NCBI GenBank assembly: GCA_026645575.1
Contig: JAPKMW010000006.1
Span: 1-64,000 of the forward strand
DNA from: Caldilineaceae bacterium
Lineage (GTDB): Bacteria; Chloroflexota; Anaerolineae; Caldilineales; Caldilineaceae
Direction of reading: 5' to 3'
Length of the DNA stretch: 64,000 bases
Shown piece by piece: positions 8,770-19,106 of the stretch. Positions within the stretch are counted from its first letter, which is position 1, and each line of letters starts with the position of its first letter. The translations under genes and the position numbers were made by a program. The notes beneath the pieces were generated by a model. It worked only from the letters and a program-made list of their open reading frames with translations, had not been told where the DNA came from and ran no database searches.

Positions 8770-8797
8770 TTGCGTAGCGCCCACAATCTGGTACAAT
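8770..8797 (+). promoter_or_regulatory. Candidate promoter for the epimerase gene
   Basis: TTGCGT, a 16-base spacer and TACAAT fit a housekeeping sigma promoter at 4 of 6 and 5 of 6 positions. Transcription would start near 8804, about 118 bases before the ATG. Confidence 0.45.
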
Positions 8798-8921
8798 GGA
8801 AGCGGCTTGTTGCCCACTACTCGTCTGTATAGGTAATCCGTATCAATTCGCTCAATCCGCCCGATCGTTCGACCATGCTCACGACAAAGTCCGCATTCTA
8901 CACATTGCCCAGGAGGAAACC

Positions 8922-9701
8922 ATGACAAAACCCAAAGTCTTAATCACCGGCGCCAGTGGTCTGATTGGTCGTTTGACCATTGCCGGCCTGAGTGACAAGT
9001 ATGAATTTAGCGCACTCAACCGGCGACCGGTGGCCGGCATCCCCTGTTTACAGGCCGATATTAATGACGCCGAGGCCATCAAACCGGCCTTTCACGGCAT
9101 GGACATGGTCTTGCATCTTTCGGCCAATACGACCGATGTCTTTGATTGGAAAGATACAATGGCGACCACCATGATGGGAACGCTGAATGTCTACCAAGCC
9201 GCACAGGCAGCGGGCGTCAAGCGGGTGGTCTTTATGAGCAGCGGCAGCACCATGTGTGGCCACGAATGGAATGACGATCTGCCCTATGGCAAACTGGCGC
9301 GCGGGGAATATGATCAAGTGACGGCGCCTTGGCCGCTGCTGACCCACAATGACCCGCCGCGGCCTGACAGCCCCTATGCCGTGGGCAAGCTCTTTGGCGA
9401 ACAGTGTGGCCGTTGGTTTGCCGATCGCTACGGTATGTCGGTCTTATGTATTCGCTTGGGCGCTGTGCTGGATACCGACGCCCCTAAACTTGTCCGCCAC
9501 TTCCCTGGCTACCTTGCCCAAGCCGATGCCGTGCAGATGATCGACAAGTGCCTTGCCGCGCCTCTGTCCTTGAAGTACGACATCTTCGACGCCATTTCGG
9601 AGAACCACTACCGCTGGCGCGACACCAACCACGCCAAGGAAGTGCTGGGCTGGCAACCCGTCGGTTCGTCCGATCGCTTTGATCCGGACGCTTTGCGGTA
9701 A
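8922..9701 (+). CDS. NAD-dependent epimerase/dehydratase family protein
   Basis: A 259-residue extended-type SDR. The N-terminal KVLITGASGLIGRL is the NAD(P)-binding Rossmann motif, and YAVGKLFGE (about residues 150-158) gives the catalytic Tyr-x3-Lys, with the Ser-rich MSSGSTMCG segment before it. At 259 residues it is short for the family and lacks much of the usual C-terminal substrate domain, like uronate dehydrogenases. The start at 8922 is chosen for AGGAGG upstream and because the longer frame overlaps the promoter. Substrate unknown; a sugar nucleotide or sugar acid is likely. Confidence 0.8.
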   Translation: MTKPKVLITGASGLIGRLTIAGLSDKYEFSALNRRPVAGIPCLQADINDAEAIKPAFHGMDMVLHLSANTTDVFDWKDTMATTMMGTLNVYQAAQAAGVKRVVFMSSGSTMCGHEWNDDLPYGKLARGEYDQVTAPWPLLTHNDPPRPDSPYAVGKLFGEQCGRWFADRYGMSVLCIRLGAVLDTDAPKLVRHFPGYLAQADAVQMIDKCLAAPLSLKYDIFDAISENHYRWRDTNHAKEVLGWQPVGSSDRFDPDALR

Positions 9702-9793
9702 CCGGTAGTAAAGACTAATGAAGGTTAGGAAAATATTTGGTAATCGTAGGTGCGGTTTGCACCCCATACACGTGGAGCGAAGGATTCTCAGGA

Positions 9794-9870
9794 AAATCCT
9801 AGCGACTCGCCTGTCACTCGGAAAGGGTCTTCCGGGTGTTGCAATCGAAGACCCTTTCCGAGTGACAGAT
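9794..9870. repeat. Hairpin element with a related copy at 40 kb
   Basis: Perfect 22-base arms (9811-9832 and 9847-9868) around a 14-base loop, preceded by CCTAGCGACTCGC. The minus strand of 40216-40300 carries the same layout: flank, arm, loop with GCAAT, and second arm. The two align over about 75 bases, which points to a dispersed, MITE-like unit. Confidence 0.75.
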
Positions 9871-10025
9871 TATCCTTCCCATGCCTGGGAAACCCCTTAG
9901 CTCCATACCTACGGGTTGTGCAGTCCATTGATGGGTTGGGAGAAGTGTTGCCGGCATTCCATCTCCAGTTGCCGGTAGAAGAGATGCGGTGGCTGAGTTT
10001 AGAGAATTGTGCCTAAAAGAAGCCA

Positions 10026-10071
10026 ATAATACAAAAGGCCGCCTTCTTCAAAAGGCGGCCTTTTGTATTAT
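10026..10071 (-). terminator. Strong terminator after ftsZ
   Basis: A 20-base perfect stem (10026-10045 and 10052-10071) with a 6-base loop, GC core GGCCGCC and an A-rich/T-rich edge on both sides. It lies 17 bases beyond the ftsZ stop and closes the dcw cluster; its symmetry lets it stop transcription from both directions. Confidence 0.9.
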
Positions 10072-10087
10072 CGAAATCGGCTACCCA

Positions 10088-11236
10088 TTACCGCCCATTG
10101 CTACGTGCGCGACGGAGGAACGCCGGAATATCCAGATCATCCCGCTCAAAGGTGCGCACGGTGTAGTCAGGATTGGCGCGCGGCACTTCGGTGCGCGGCG
10201 TCGAGGGGCGCTCAGACTGCCGGGGTTCCGGGCGCGACTCGTGACGGTTGCGTTGATTGTAGCTTGGCTTCTCTTCGTGCTTATCAAAGCCGGTGGCGAT
10301 GACGGTTAGTTGCACCTCATCCTTCATCGCCGGGTCGATCACGGCGCCGAAGATAATGTTGGCTTCGGGGTGAACGTTGGCGCGCACGATCTCCGCCGCT
10401 TCGTTCACCTCGTAGAGGCTCAACTCCTCGCCCCCCTTGATGTTAAAGAGGATCGAGCGCGCGCCTTCAATCGAAATGTCGAGCAGGGCGCTGTGGATCG
10501 CCTGGTTGGCGGCATCCTTGGCCCGATTTTCGCCGCCGGCGCGACCCACGGACATGAGCGCCGCGCCGCCATCCAGCATGACCGAGCGCACGTCGGCAAA
10601 GTCCAGGTTGACCAAGCCTGGAATGGTGATCAATTCGGAGATGCCCTGAATGCCTTGGCGCAACACATCGTCGGCGGCGCGGAAAGCCTGGTTGATACCC
10701 AGTTTCTTATCGACCACCTGTAACAGCCGGTCGTTGGGGATCACAATCAATGTATCGACATTGTCCGTCAACTCCTTGAGCGAGTTTTCTGCCGTGCGCC
10801 GGCGATGGGCGCCTTCAAAAGAGAAGGGGCGCGTCACCACGCCGATGGTCAAAGCGCCCTGGTCGCGCGCTACACGGGCAATTACCGGCGCCGCGCCGGA
10901 CCCGGTGCCTCCCCCCATGCCGGCCGTGACAAAGACCATGTCCGCGCCTTTGACCATCTCGGCAATCTCTTCCCGGCTCTCTTCGGCAGCCCGTTGGCCG
11001 ATCTCCGGGTTGCCGCCGGAACCTAAGCCCTTGGTCAATTTATCGCCAATGCGCAGGCGGACAGGCGCAGCCGAAAGCATCAGCGCTTGCGAATCGGTGT
11101 TGACGGAGATAAATTCCACTCCCTGAATCCCCTCATCGATCATGCGATTGACCGCATTTTGGCCGCCGCCACCCACGCCAACTACCTTGATGCTGGCAAA
11201 ATTTTCCACGAATTGTGTGCTGTTCTTGTCTGCCAT
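10088..11236 (-). CDS. ftsZ: Cell division protein FtsZ
   Basis: The tubulin-like GTPase that polymerises into the cytokinetic ring. This 382-residue protein has the N-terminal GGGGQNAVN nucleotide-binding loop, the tubulin signature [10 protein letters not shown], and a T7 loop NLDFADV whose Asp completes the GTPase site of the next subunit. After the globular core is a Gln/Arg/Pro/Ser-rich linker and a conserved C-terminal tail, [10 protein letters not shown], the docking site for FtsA and other partners. The start at 11236 is supported by AAGGAG 9 bases upstream; an earlier in-frame ATG at 11269 lacks one. It is the last gene of the dcw cluster, behind ftsA, and is followed by a strong terminator. 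Confidence 0.97.
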   Translation of the reverse strand: MADKNSTQFVENFASIKVVGVGGGGQNAVNRMIDEGIQGVEFISVNTDSQALMLSAAPVRLRIGDKLTKGLGSGGNPEIGQRAAEESREEIAEMVKGADMVFVTAGMGGGTGSGAAPVIARVARDQGALTIGVVTRPFSFEGAHRRRTAENSLKELTDNVDTLIVIPNDRLLQVVDKKLGINQAFRAADDVLRQGIQGISELITIPGLVNLDFADVRSVMLDGGAALMSVGRAGGENRAKDAANQAIHSALLDISIEGARSILFNIKGGEELSLYEVNEAAEIVRANVHPEANIIFGAVIDPAMKDEVQLTVIATGFDKHEEKPSYNQRNRHESRPEPRQSERPSTPRTEVPRANPDYTVRTFERDDLDIPAFLRRARSNGR

Positions 11237-11282
11237 ACTCTGTTCTCCTTGGCTTACTGATTCCGACAAAAGTGCTAGATTT

Positions 11283-11456
11283 AGTAGTCCGCAGTCATTT
11301 AGTCGCGTAGTCCAAAGTCAATTCATTTTACTCTGGGTGCGCTGCGGTCTACTGAGATTGCAAAAGCCTGATAACATTGTTTGATCATAGACCACAACGC
11401 CGCCCAAAGTGCAATAACCTGACTCTGGACTACGCGACTGTGGACTATGGACTACA
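11283..11456. repeat. Large inverted repeat of TAGTCC words between ftsA and ftsZ
   Basis: The left arm (about 11283-11325) reads TAGTAGTCC, GCAGTC, TTTAGTC, GCGTAGTCC; the right arm (about 11413-11456) is its approximate complement in GGACTAC words. Bases 11307-11328 recur exactly at 30432-30453, and 11299-11316 recur exactly at 44538-44555. About 90 bases of other sequence lie between the arms. Confidence 0.75.
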
Positions 11457-12716
11457 TTAATCAGGCAACAAGTTGCGTAACCACTGCATCGTATTGCTAA
11501 TCCAAATCGACCGGCCATTGCCCTCTTCGACATCGTAACGGCGACGCCACAGGCGATTTTCACCTTCCAACCCCCAGAGTAACAGGCCGATGCTGGTGGC
11601 GTGAGCAGGCGTCATCAACTTACGACTCAACCCAGCAATCGGCAGATGGGCCGCCGGCGCACCAATGCGCACCGGCATTTGTAAAATTTCACGGCCCAAT
11701 TCGCTCAACCCCGCCAGTTGACTGGCGCCGCCGGTGAGGACCAGCCCCGCCGGCAATTTGGCAAAGTAGCCGCTCGATTCCAATTTTTCACGAATGATTT
11801 CAAACATCTCAATTGCGCGCGCCTCCAGTACCTCACAAATAAAGCGCCGGCTAAAGCTGCGTTCCGCCTTTTCACCAAAGACCGTGGCCCAGACCTTTTC
11901 GTCATCGGCCACCCGTTCGGGTAGAACATTGCCATAGCGCACCTTCAACTCTTCGGCGGTTTCATAAGGTGCATGAAGCCCGACCGCCAAGTCGTTGGTC
12001 AAATGATTACCCCCCAGGTCGAGAATCTGGGTGTGGCAAAGCCCTTCCTCGACAAAGACCGCCACATCGGTGGTGCCGCCGCCAATATCAATGACAGCCA
12101 CGCCCATATGTCGTTCCTCCGGGCGTAAGACGGTGCGGTTGCTGGCTAGCGGTTCCAGCACCAGTTCATCGACATCAATGCCATGCGCCATGACACATTG
12201 CACCAGATTGTTAACTGCGGTGCTGCTGCCGGTGACAATATGCGCATCCACCTCCAGTCGATAGGCGTTCATCCCCATCGGCTGCTGCACATGGCTCTGC
12301 CCATCGACTGTCCACTGGCGGGCAATGGCGTGAATCACCTCCTGGTTTTGCGGGAGAGCAACGGCGCGCGCCCCTTCCAAAGCGCGCTGCATATCGTTGC
12401 TGGTCACCCCCTGACGGCGGTCGATGGGAGAGACGCCTTTGCTATTCAAGGTGCCGATATGGCTGCCGGCAATGCCGACATAGGCGCTGACAACGCGCTG
12501 GCCCATATCGGCTTCGCAACGTTCGACGGCTTCGGCAATGGAGGCGGTCGCCTCTTGCACATTTACGACAACCCCACGCCGGATACCACGGCTAGGCGCT
12601 TGGCCTTCGCCCATAATGCGTAACGCCAGATTGCCCAAACTGTCATGGGTGACGCCGGCGGTCAACGTACAGATTTTGGTCGTGCCGATATCAATGGCAG
12701 AAATAATTTCTTGCAC
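11457..12716 (-). CDS. ftsA: Cell division protein FtsA
   Basis: The actin-like ATPase that tethers FtsZ filaments to the membrane. The 419-residue sequence begins with the phosphate-1 motif [12 protein letters not shown], has the phosphate-2 motif [14 protein letters not shown] (about residues 205-218), and the adenosine motif [10 protein letters not shown] near residue 327. The last residues, [12 protein letters not shown], form the amphipathic membrane-targeting helix typical of FtsA. The start is GTG with GAGGG six bases upstream. It is separated from ftsZ by a 220-base repeat-filled gap, longer than the usual tight ftsA-ftsZ junction. Confidence 0.95.
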   Translation of the reverse strand: MQEIISAIDIGTTKICTLTAGVTHDSLGNLALRIMGEGQAPSRGIRRGVVVNVQEATASIAEAVERCEADMGQRVVSAYVGIAGSHIGTLNSKGVSPIDRRQGVTSNDMQRALEGARAVALPQNQEVIHAIARQWTVDGQSHVQQPMGMNAYRLEVDAHIVTGSSTAVNNLVQCVMAHGIDVDELVLEPLASNRTVLRPEERHMGVAVIDIGGGTTDVAVFVEEGLCHTQILDLGGNHLTNDLAVGLHAPYETAEELKVRYGNVLPERVADDEKVWATVFGEKAERSFSRRFICEVLEARAIEMFEIIREKLESSGYFAKLPAGLVLTGGASQLAGLSELGREILQMPVRIGAPAAHLPIAGLSRKLMTPAHATSIGLLLWGLEGENRLWRRRYDVEEGNGRSIWISNTMQWLRNLLPD

Positions 12717-12894
12717 GGGAGACCCTCTTTATTCAATGTTGACAAGCATAGTCTCGCCATCATCCAATGATGATAGTGTCCAGGCGGCTTCCACTATATT
12801 ACGGCTCATAGTGAGCGGTGAGTTGATGATGGGCTAATGATAAATAATATAGTAAAATCGTCTAAAAAACGTCCAATTTTTCGATAAATCTGAT

Positions 12895-12951
12895 CGTAGT
12901 AAAGACTTTAGTCTTTCTCTCGTTCACACGAAGGCTAAAGCCTTTACTACG
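12895..12951. repeat. Hairpin of the GTAGTAAAGACTTTAG family
   Basis: Arms 12895-12911 and 12935-12951 match at 16 of 17 bases. Related sequence is at 9706-9717, inside murG (20258-20282) and at 50643-50690. It lies between ftsQ and ftsA. Confidence 0.75.
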
Positions 12952-12959
12952 ATTTATGC

Positions 12960-13994
12960 CTACTTCAAAATCGGTTTATCAAAGCGCACATCAATAATCT
13001 TTGGTTGCGTTCCCTCAGTGCGTAAATGGCGCTCGATCCCGACTAAGTTTGTATACTTTTTTGCCATATCCACGCCATCGCCCCAATAGACCCAAGTGCC
13101 GGTATTTGGCAAATGGAAATTGAGACCGTAGCCCGCGTTGTAATAGATCTGTTCCACATCGGGCAGATAGGTGGTAAGCGCCAGCGCGCTTTGCAACACT
13201 CCCGGATCGATCTTGGCGCCGGATGGATCAGCCCACGCTTTGGCGTCGCTCTGGTGATCAATAATTTGCAGCAAGCCCGCTTTGGGCTGCGCCGGCTCTG
13301 GCAGTGCGGTGCCATCGGGCAGCAGCCAGAAGTTGCCGGCTTGCGTCACCCAAAGCGCCACCGGTTGCTCCTCCTGTACATCAATCACTACCTGATTCGG
13401 TAACCGGAGCGCCACCTGTGCATCAGCCACTGTGGGCAAGCCCACCAACCGTTCGCGAATGGCGCTGGGCGAGAGCCAGAAGAGATTCCAACTGTCAATC
13501 GCGCTGGCCTCGTAGATCTGCTCGGCGTTGGCATAGGTCAAGCCGTTGATCGCTACATTCTCACGGTAGACAAACCATTGCAGATCGCTCTGCACCCAAA
13601 TGATCAGGGCGATAGCCACCAGTAGAATCACGGCGCTGGCAATGCGACTGGCCGGCCACTGTTTGAAACCGGCCAATGTTGGGCGGCGCAACTGGAGACT
13701 GCTCATCGCCGGCAATCGCACCCGTTCAATCACTGCTTCCATCTGACGGATGTGGCGCACCGCTTGCCGCCGTCGCCGCGCCCGCCGTTGGGCATCTTGT
13801 TCGATCACCCGTTCGCCGCCCCGCAACTGTGCCGTTGAGGACAGCAGTAGTGACTCTTGCCCGCGCCGCCGAGTGGTTGTGGTACTCTCTGCCGGTTGCG
13901 CATTGGCCGTTGGCTTTTTTGTCGATTGTCGCTTTGTTGCGCCTGCCCTCGTCGCTTGCCGACTAGTGGGCTGTGGCAGAACCATCCGTGCCAT
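12960..13994 (-). CDS. ftsQ: FtsQ/DivIB-type division protein
   Basis: A 344-residue bitopic membrane protein of the divisome. The first 115 residues are unusually long and basic (Arg, Lys, Thr, Gln), then a single membrane helix (about residues 118-136, ASAVILLVAIALIIWVQSD), then an extracytoplasmic POTRA domain opening with FVYRENVAINGLTYANAEQI, and a beta-rich C-terminal domain. This order is that of FtsQ/DivIB, which bridges FtsL/FtsB to early division proteins. The ATG has AGGA 8 bases upstream. Its place just before ftsA supports the call, since the family is weakly conserved. Confidence 0.85.
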   Translation of the reverse strand: MARMVLPQPTSRQATRAGATKRQSTKKPTANAQPAESTTTTRRRGQESLLLSSTAQLRGGERVIEQDAQRRARRRRQAVRHIRQMEAVIERVRLPAMSSLQLRRPTLAGFKQWPASRIASAVILLVAIALIIWVQSDLQWFVYRENVAINGLTYANAEQIYEASAIDSWNLFWLSPSAIRERLVGLPTVADAQVALRLPNQVVIDVQEEQPVALWVTQAGNFWLLPDGTALPEPAQPKAGLLQIIDHQSDAKAWADPSGAKIDPGVLQSALALTTYLPDVEQIYYNAGYGLNFHLPNTGTWVYWGDGVDMAKKYTNLVGIERHLRTEGTQPKIIDVRFDKPILK

Positions 13995-14003
13995 TTGTTA
14001 ATT

Positions 14004-14030
14004 CCTAAACTCATGTGTCCCGCTGGGACA
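14004..14030. repeat. Short hairpin with shared flank
   Basis: CCTAAACTCA followed by TGTCCCGCTGGGACA. Same flank and hairpin type as 570-595. It lies between ddl and ftsQ. Confidence 0.6.
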
Positions 14031-14058
14031 GGTTAGGTTCGTTGTAGCGGGTTGGGAG

Positions 14059-15192
14059 TTACTCCCGCGTCGTGCAATTCTCGGCGCGATCTTCGTAGCG
14101 TTCCAATGCCAGCGCCAACAGACGATCCACCAGTTCCGGGTAGCTCACCCCGCTCGCTTCCCAGAGTTTGGGGTACATGCTGTGGCGGGTAAAGCCGGGC
14201 ATAGTATTGATCTCGTTGAGATAGAGCGTTTGGCTCCCGTTGTCCAACAAAAAGTCAACGCGGGCCAGACCGGCGCCATCAACGGTGCGAAAGGCTTTCA
14301 ACGCCATCGCCTGCACTTCCGCCGCAATCGCCGAGCTGACCGGCGCCGGAATGAGCAATTTGCTGTCATCGGTCAGGTACTTGGCCGCATAATCATAAAA
14401 TTCGTTGGCTGGCACAATTTCACCCACGCCGCTGACAACCGGTTCATCGTTGCCCAGCACGCTCACCTCGACTTCACGCGCGTTGGGGATGCCTTGCTCA
14501 ATGATCAACTTGCGGTCATAGCGACAGGCCAGGTCCAGCGCCGGGGCCAATTCGCTGAAGTCATGCACCTTGCTGATGCCGACGCTGCTGCCCAGGTTCG
14601 CCGGTTTGACAAACATGGGGTAGGGCAATGCCGCTTCCAGCCGGGCAACAACTTTGTCCGGCTCATTGCGCCACTGACGCCGTAACACCACTTCATACGC
14701 CGCCTGCCGCAAACCTACCTGCGCAAAAAGCTGCTTGGCGACAGCCTTGTCCATTGCGACGGCGCTTGACAAGACGCCACAACCGACGTAGGGCAGATTC
14801 GCCATCTCCAACAGGCCCTGCACCGTGCCATCTTCACCATAAGTGCCATGCAAGACAGGAAAGATCACATCAATCGTCGGCAGTGGCGTACCTTCCTGCG
14901 CTTGGGGGAGGAGCGCCCAGCTATTGTGTTTGCCATTGATATGGCCATTGGTCGAACCGTTGAGCGTTACTGTGCCATGATCCGGTGTCGCCTCCACTGT
15001 ACCAGTTAACTGCGCCAGTGGATTCGCCGTGGTCAACCAGTGACCCTGCGGCGTAATCCCAATCGGCACCACCGTATGTCCAGCTTTTGCCAGCGCCTCC
15101 ATAACATTGCGGGCGCTGTTCAGTGAAACTTCATGTTCTCCACTGCGCCCCCCAAACAACACCCCCACCCGGAGGGATCGTCGATTCTGCAT
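14059..15192 (-). CDS. ddl: D-alanine--D-alanine ligase
   Basis: Joins two D-Ala residues with ATP to make the dipeptide that MurF adds to the peptidoglycan precursor. The 377-residue ATP-grasp protein has the N-terminal [18 protein letters not shown], the first ATP-grasp element [17 protein letters not shown], and the C-terminal metal-binding [13 protein letters not shown] short Gly/Asn/Ser/His insertion (about residues 78-90, [13 protein letters not shown]) adds to normal length. The start at 15192 has AGGAGG 4 bases upstream; the 16-residue extension to 15240 is translated hairpin sequence and is rejected. It sits between murB and ftsQ. Confidence 0.95.
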   Translation of the reverse strand: MQNRRSLRVGVLFGGRSGEHEVSLNSARNVMEALAKAGHTVVPIGITPQGHWLTTANPLAQLTGTVEATPDHGTVTLNGSTNGHINGKHNSWALLPQAQEGTPLPTIDVIFPVLHGTYGEDGTVQGLLEMANLPYVGCGVLSSAVAMDKAVAKQLFAQVGLRQAAYEVVLRRQWRNEPDKVVARLEAALPYPMFVKPANLGSSVGISKVHDFSELAPALDLACRYDRKLIIEQGIPNAREVEVSVLGNDEPVVSGVGEIVPANEFYDYAAKYLTDDSKLLIPAPVSSAIAAEVQAMALKAFRTVDGAGLARVDFLLDNGSQTLYLNEINTMPGFTRHSMYPKLWEASGVSYPELVDRLLALALERYEDRAENCTTRE

Positions 15193-15205
15193 CAAGCCTC
15201 CTAGA

Positions 15206-15266
15206 AAATAATTAACAATGAATGGGAAATAATTAATCATTAATTATTTCCCATTCATTATTGAAG
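15206..15266. repeat. AT-rich hairpin, AATGAATGGGAAATAATTAA family
   Basis: Arms 15216-15236 and 15240-15260 match at 20 of 21 bases. A shorter relative with the same words and the same AAGCGT flank is at 49617-49668. It separates murB and ddl. Confidence 0.75.
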
Positions 15267-15284
15267 CGTCTGCTTAACGCCTAT

Positions 15285-16256
15285 CTACCACTCACCCACC
15301 AGTTGAATCTCCCGCTCCAAGTGGATGCCGCATCGTTCGGCGACGACGCGTTGAATCTGGGCAATCAATTCGATGACATCACCGGCGGTGGCCTTGCCGA
15401 CGCCGCCGGGGTTGATGATGAAGTTGGCGTGTAACGTGCTAACCGCCACGCCACCGACCCGCGCCCCTTTGAGTCCCGCCGCTTCAATTAGCCGACCAGC
15501 ATAGTCGCCCGGCGGGTTGACAAAGGTGCTGCCTAAACTCGGTTCGACCGGCTGGGTGCGCCGCCGATGCTGCAAAAAGTTGTCGGCACGGGCGGCAATT
15601 GTTGCCGGGTCTCCCCGTTCCAGCCGGAAATAGGCATTCAAGACGACCGGCTTAAAGCCTGCCATTAACGGTTGCAGTCGCTTAAGGTTGCTATCGCGAT
15701 AGGCATAGTGAAAGTCAGCTACTTTGTATTCTTGGACTTCACCCTGTTCATCCACCAAGAGCGCGCTCGCTAAATTATCTTTGACTTCGCCGCCGTGGGC
15801 GCCCGCATTACCCACGACCGCGCCGCCCACCGTTCCCGGTATGCTGACGGCCCACTCCAAGCCTTGCAGCCCGGCCCGCACACTCACCCGCGCCGCGCCC
15901 GCCATTGCCGCGCCGCTTTCGGCCATCAGGTACGGGCGATCATCCTTGGGAAATTCGCAACAAGGCGGTTCATCAATGCGCACCTGACGGCAACGGTTTT
16001 CAATCACCAGCCCCCGGATGCCGGCGTCGCTGATCAGAATGTTGCTGCCGCCGCCAAGAATGAAGTAGGGCAGTGAAACCCCACGCGCCCAGCGCACCAG
16101 TTTGAGCAATTGATCGATGGTATGGACCGTCACATAATACTCCGCCGGCCCGCCGACCTTCATCGTCGTCAACGGCGCCAGGGGCACATTGCACTCAATC
16201 TGCAACCCCAACTGTTGGGGAATCTGTAAATCAAGCGTTTCGACAAGCTGTGTCAT
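15285..16256 (-). CDS. murB: UDP-N-acetylmuramate dehydrogenase MurB
   Basis: FAD-dependent enzyme that reduces UDP-GlcNAc-enolpyruvate to UDP-MurNAc. The 323-residue protein shows the FAD-binding segments [13 protein letters not shown] and [45 protein letters not shown] in two parts with the catalytic region, and the C-terminal [25 protein letters not shown] with its proton-donating Ser. The order and length fit the type II, shorter MurB group. Its ATG abuts the TAG stop of murC (TAGATG), indicating translational coupling. Confidence 0.95.
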   Translation of the reverse strand: MTQLVETLDLQIPQQLGLQIECNVPLAPLTTMKVGGPAEYYVTVHTIDQLLKLVRWARGVSLPYFILGGGSNILISDAGIRGLVIENRCRQVRIDEPPCCEFPKDDRPYLMAESGAAMAGAARVSVRAGLQGLEWAVSIPGTVGGAVVGNAGAHGGEVKDNLASALLVDEQGEVQEYKVADFHYAYRDSNLKRLQPLMAGFKPVVLNAYFRLERGDPATIAARADNFLQHRRRTQPVEPSLGSTFVNPPGDYAGRLIEAAGLKGARVGGVAVSTLHANFIINPGGVGKATAGDVIELIAQIQRVVAERCGIHLEREIQLVGEW

Positions 16257-17705
16257 CTACTGCTTTAACCGTTCTAACAAGCGTTGGGCAATCTGATTGC
16301 TCGTGCCGGCGCCCAGCGTCACGACCACATCGCCCGGCTGTACCTCTCCGGCTAGATAATCGGCCACTTCCAACAAGCCGGCCACATGCTGAATCTGCGC
16401 ATGGTTGCTGGTCGCCACCACATCTACTGCCGAAACGCTGCCGTCGTCCTGTTCACGGGCGGCGTAAATATCGGTCACAATCACCCGGTCGGCGTCGCCA
16501 AAGCTGGCCGCCGTTTCCGCCAGGAGCGAACGGGTGCGGCTATAGGTGTGTGGTTGGAAGACCGCCCAGATCCGCCGCTGTGGGTAGCGACTGCGCGCTG
16601 CCGCCAAGGTCGCCCGCACTTTGGTCGGGTTATGGGCGTAGTCATCAATGATGGCAACGCCCGCTGCTTCTCCCACCAGTTCAAAACGCCGTGCCACCCC
16701 CCCAAAGCTCGCCAGGGTAGCAAGCGCCTTTGTCAGCGATGCATCACAGGTGCAAGCCACCGCCAGCGCGGCCAGGGCATTGCGTAAGTTATGCAATCCC
16801 GGCACTTGTAACCGCACCTGGCCCTTTGGCGCGTGCCACCACTGTAACTCAGCCCCGTAGCCTTGCCCAGGGATGACGGTTGGATCCACCGCCGCAATAT
16901 CGGCCGCCCCGGTCAAGCCATAGGTGATCCAGCGCGTATCAGACAGGGGGCGCTCCAACCGCAACTGTTCGGCGCCGGCGTCATCGCAACAGGCGATAAT
17001 GACGCCATCGGACGCCACCCCGTCGATAAACTGGGCAAAGGCCCGTTGAAAGTGGGCCGGCGTCGGGAAACAATCGGGGTGATCCCACTCGACGCTAGTG
17101 ATGACCGCCACCATGGGGCGCAACCCCAGAAACATGTGGTCATACTCATCAGCTTCCAGGACAAAAGTGCGGTCTGTGCCGGCGGCGGCGTTGCCATAGC
17201 CCGGCAATTCGCCGCCGATAATATAGCCGGCGGCAATCCCCGCCTCACGCAACACCTTGACGATCATGGCCGTAGTGGTCGTCTTGCCATGGGTGCCGGC
17301 AACGGCGATCAACCTGCGGTCGGCCAGCAAAACCGGCAAAAAGTCCGCTCGCTTGACCACCGGAATGCCTGCCGCCTGCATCGCTTGCAACTCGGCGTTG
17401 ACACCGGCAATCGCACTGCTGATCAGCACCAGATCCGGGCGTTTGGCTGCGCCCAGCGTGGCTAAATTTTCCGCCCGCTGCTCCCCCAAAATGGTGGCCC
17501 CGGCAGCGGCTAATTGTGCGGTGTTGGCATTGAGTTGCCGGTCGCTGCCGCTGACCTGAAAGCCCAGTTCCAGCAGAACCCTGGCAATCGCACTCAACCC
17601 AGCCCCACCAATGCCCAACAGATGCAACCGCAACGTCGGATCACCGCTCCGCAACCGTTCCTGCCATCCACCTTTTGCCGCTACCCCTGCACCCATCGTC
17701 GTCAT
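16257..17705 (-). CDS. murC: UDP-N-acetylmuramate--L-alanine ligase MurC
   Basis: ATP-dependent ligase that adds L-Ala to UDP-MurNAc, the first amino acid of the stem peptide. The N-terminal Rossmann motif [18 protein letters not shown], the P-loop [18 protein letters not shown], the central [12 protein letters not shown] and the C-terminal [14 protein letters not shown] are all in place. A start at 17705 gives 482 residues and has AGGA 11 bases upstream; a GTG at 17747 would add 14 residues without a ribosome site. It is followed directly by murB and preceded by two CvpA-like genes, with tandem GTCACCTTGTCAC words in the gap. Confidence 0.95.
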   Translation of the reverse strand: MTTMGAGVAAKGGWQERLRSGDPTLRLHLLGIGGAGLSAIARVLLELGFQVSGSDRQLNANTAQLAAAGATILGEQRAENLATLGAAKRPDLVLISSAIAGVNAELQAMQAAGIPVVKRADFLPVLLADRRLIAVAGTHGKTTTTAMIVKVLREAGIAAGYIIGGELPGYGNAAAGTDRTFVLEADEYDHMFLGLRPMVAVITSVEWDHPDCFPTPAHFQRAFAQFIDGVASDGVIIACCDDAGAEQLRLERPLSDTRWITYGLTGAADIAAVDPTVIPGQGYGAELQWWHAPKGQVRLQVPGLHNLRNALAALAVACTCDASLTKALATLASFGGVARRFELVGEAAGVAIIDDYAHNPTKVRATLAAARSRYPQRRIWAVFQPHTYSRTRSLLAETAASFGDADRVIVTDIYAAREQDDGSVSAVDVVATSNHAQIQHVAGLLEVADYLAGEVQPGDVVVTLGAGTSNQIAQRLLERLKQ

Positions 17706-17799
17706 CTTCTCTGACTTCCTAGGTTTGTCATTGGTTTGTGTGAACACATAACGGAATTGAAAGCCTGCCCAACTATCGAGAAGTGCCTGAAGACGCTAG

Positions 17800-17827
17800 T
17801 CACCTTGTCACCCAGTCACCTTGTCAT
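17800..17827. repeat. Tandem GTCACCTTGTCACC words
   Basis: Two imperfect copies of the GTCACCTT word (complement of GGTGACAA) reach into the last codons of the CvpA-like gene. The same 8-base word builds the much larger arrays at 35293-35446 and 52637-52735. Confidence 0.6.
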
Positions 17828-18366
17828 CCTCGCACCCGCCAGATAATCAACACTGCCACCGGAATCATCCAATAGACCGGCGACTCAAAGAGCCGTTGCG
17901 GCAGAACTTGCACCAACGCTTGGCCGGTCGCCGTCAGCGGCAACTGGATCGTGCCGAAAAGCTGAGTCGGGTACTGAAAGCGATCCAGATAGTACCAGAG
18001 CGTACCGGCGATCAGATAGCCGTTGAGCAGCCCGACCGCCAGCGTCAACAGCGGCCCCAGTGGCGCCGACAAGGCGCGCCCCGGAAAGTCCAGTGTAATG
18101 CCGGCATAGCTAGCAAAGACTGCGCTGATAAACAAGATGATAAAGACCGCACTCAGTAAAAAATTGACCGCTTGTGCGTCGCTGCCTACCAAGTCTGGCC
18201 CCACCCGATTAAAGAGACCGATCAGCCGATCCTCGAAAAAGCTCAGGACAAAGATGGCGGCCAGAATAATCACCGTGTTGCCCAATTCGTGGGGGTAGCC
18301 ACGGGCAAAGGCCACCAACACAATAAAGATAATAATAATGGCAAAAATCAGCTCCAGCGACCCCAT
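17824..18366 (-). CDS. CvpA-like membrane protein (second of two)
   Basis: A 180-residue integral membrane protein with four predicted helices, the first starting right at the N-terminus (SLELIFAIIIIFIVLVAFARG). The pattern, with a Gly after the first helix (ARGYPHELG) and a central AVFIILFISAVFASYAG, resembles the colicin V production (CvpA) family, whose members are membrane proteins with an unsettled envelope role. The start at 18366 follows GAGG closely and lies 4 bases after the stop of the preceding CvpA-like gene, so the two are surely co-transcribed. Its last codons lie in GTCACCTT repeat words. Family assignment is tentative. Confidence 0.65.
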   Translation of the reverse strand: MGSLELIFAIIIIFIVLVAFARGYPHELGNTVIILAAIFVLSFFEDRLIGLFNRVGPDLVGSDAQAVNFLLSAVFIILFISAVFASYAGITLDFPGRALSAPLGPLLTLAVGLLNGYLIAGTLWYYLDRFQYPTQLFGTIQLPLTATGQALVQVLPQRLFESPVYWMIPVAVLIIWRVRG

Positions 18367-18370
18367 GACC

Positions 18371-19087
18371 TCAGCTTCTCTTTTCTGCGCTGCTCGGTTT
18401 GCCCAAATTGATACGTTTCTTCCTATCCCCACTTGGCTTCTTCGGCGCCTTGATTGTGCTGGCGGCCAAGAGCAAAAAGATCGTGAGCAGAATCAACAAG
18501 ACCAATGAACGTTGGTCATTCGCCAACAGTCCCCACAGCCCGCCAAAGTTTCCGCGCAACAGGTTCAAGGCGCCGCTCAACACGCCAAAGAGATTAGTAA
18601 TCCCCACCGACTCGCCGGGCGCCAAGTTGTCTGGTTGCACCAAGGTCGCCAGCCTTGGCAACAAGATGGTGGCAAAAAAGAGACCGTTCACCACCCCCAA
18701 CACGATCGACCAGACATCGGACTTACTTGCTTTGGCAATGGGCGAGAGGTTGCTGATCACATAGGCAAAGATCAAGAGCAAGACCCAGACAATAAAGAGA
18801 AATTCACCGCGCTGCTCGGTCGTCACCCAAGGCGTTGCACTGCCGAGGGCGCCAAACGCCTGATCCGGATTCTCGCCCAAACCGCCGGCGCGCACAAAGG
18901 CGACAAATTTGCTGCCCAAGTTGACAATGCGAATCAGCAGACTGCCGGCCTCTTGCAACACCAGCCAGCCACCCACCGCCGCCACTGTGACAATTACCTC
19001 GCGCAGACTGCCGCGCTGGTAGCCAATCCAGGCAAAGAACAACGTATAGAGCAATAAAGTGATCAGAACTTCCAGTTGTTGCGTCAT
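18371..19087 (-). CDS. CvpA-like membrane protein (first of two)
   Basis: A 238-residue membrane protein. Helices are predicted near residues 5-22, 28-50, 100-120, 128-150 and 188-208, with the CvpA-like opening LLLYTLFFAWIGYQRGSLRE. The C-terminus is basic and cytoplasmic in character (KAPKKPSGDRKKRINLGKPS). It lies between murG and murC, in tandem with a second CvpA-like gene; the pair may be an ancient duplication. Location inside the dcw cluster suggests a role in envelope assembly or division, but this is inference from position. Confidence 0.6.
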   Translation of the reverse strand: MTQQLEVLITLLLYTLFFAWIGYQRGSLREVIVTVAAVGGWLVLQEAGSLLIRIVNLGSKFVAFVRAGGLGENPDQAFGALGSATPWVTTEQRGEFLFIVWVLLLIFAYVISNLSPIAKASKSDVWSIVLGVVNGLFFATILLPRLATLVQPDNLAPGESVGITNLFGVLSGALNLLRGNFGGLWGLLANDQRSLVLLILLTIFLLLAASTIKAPKKPSGDRKKRINLGKPSSAEKRS

Positions 19088-19106
19088 GACTGGAGTGTTA
19101 TCTTTC

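Larger units (their letters stand above)
8591..8921. other. Divergent intergenic region
   Basis: Between the aminotransferase and epimerase genes. It holds a degenerate TTGGTTCGTTAG-type tandem word (8602-8632), a perfect hairpin (8700-8734) and a candidate plus-strand promoter (8770-8797). No coding potential that I trust. Confidence 0.6.
9702..10087. other. Convergent intergenic region rich in repeats
   Basis: Between the epimerase and ftsZ ends. It carries a partial GTAGTAAAGACT copy (9706-9717), a GTAGGTGCGGTTTG copy (9746-9759), an 80-base hairpin element (9794-9870) and the ftsZ terminator. No gene is seen. Confidence 0.7.
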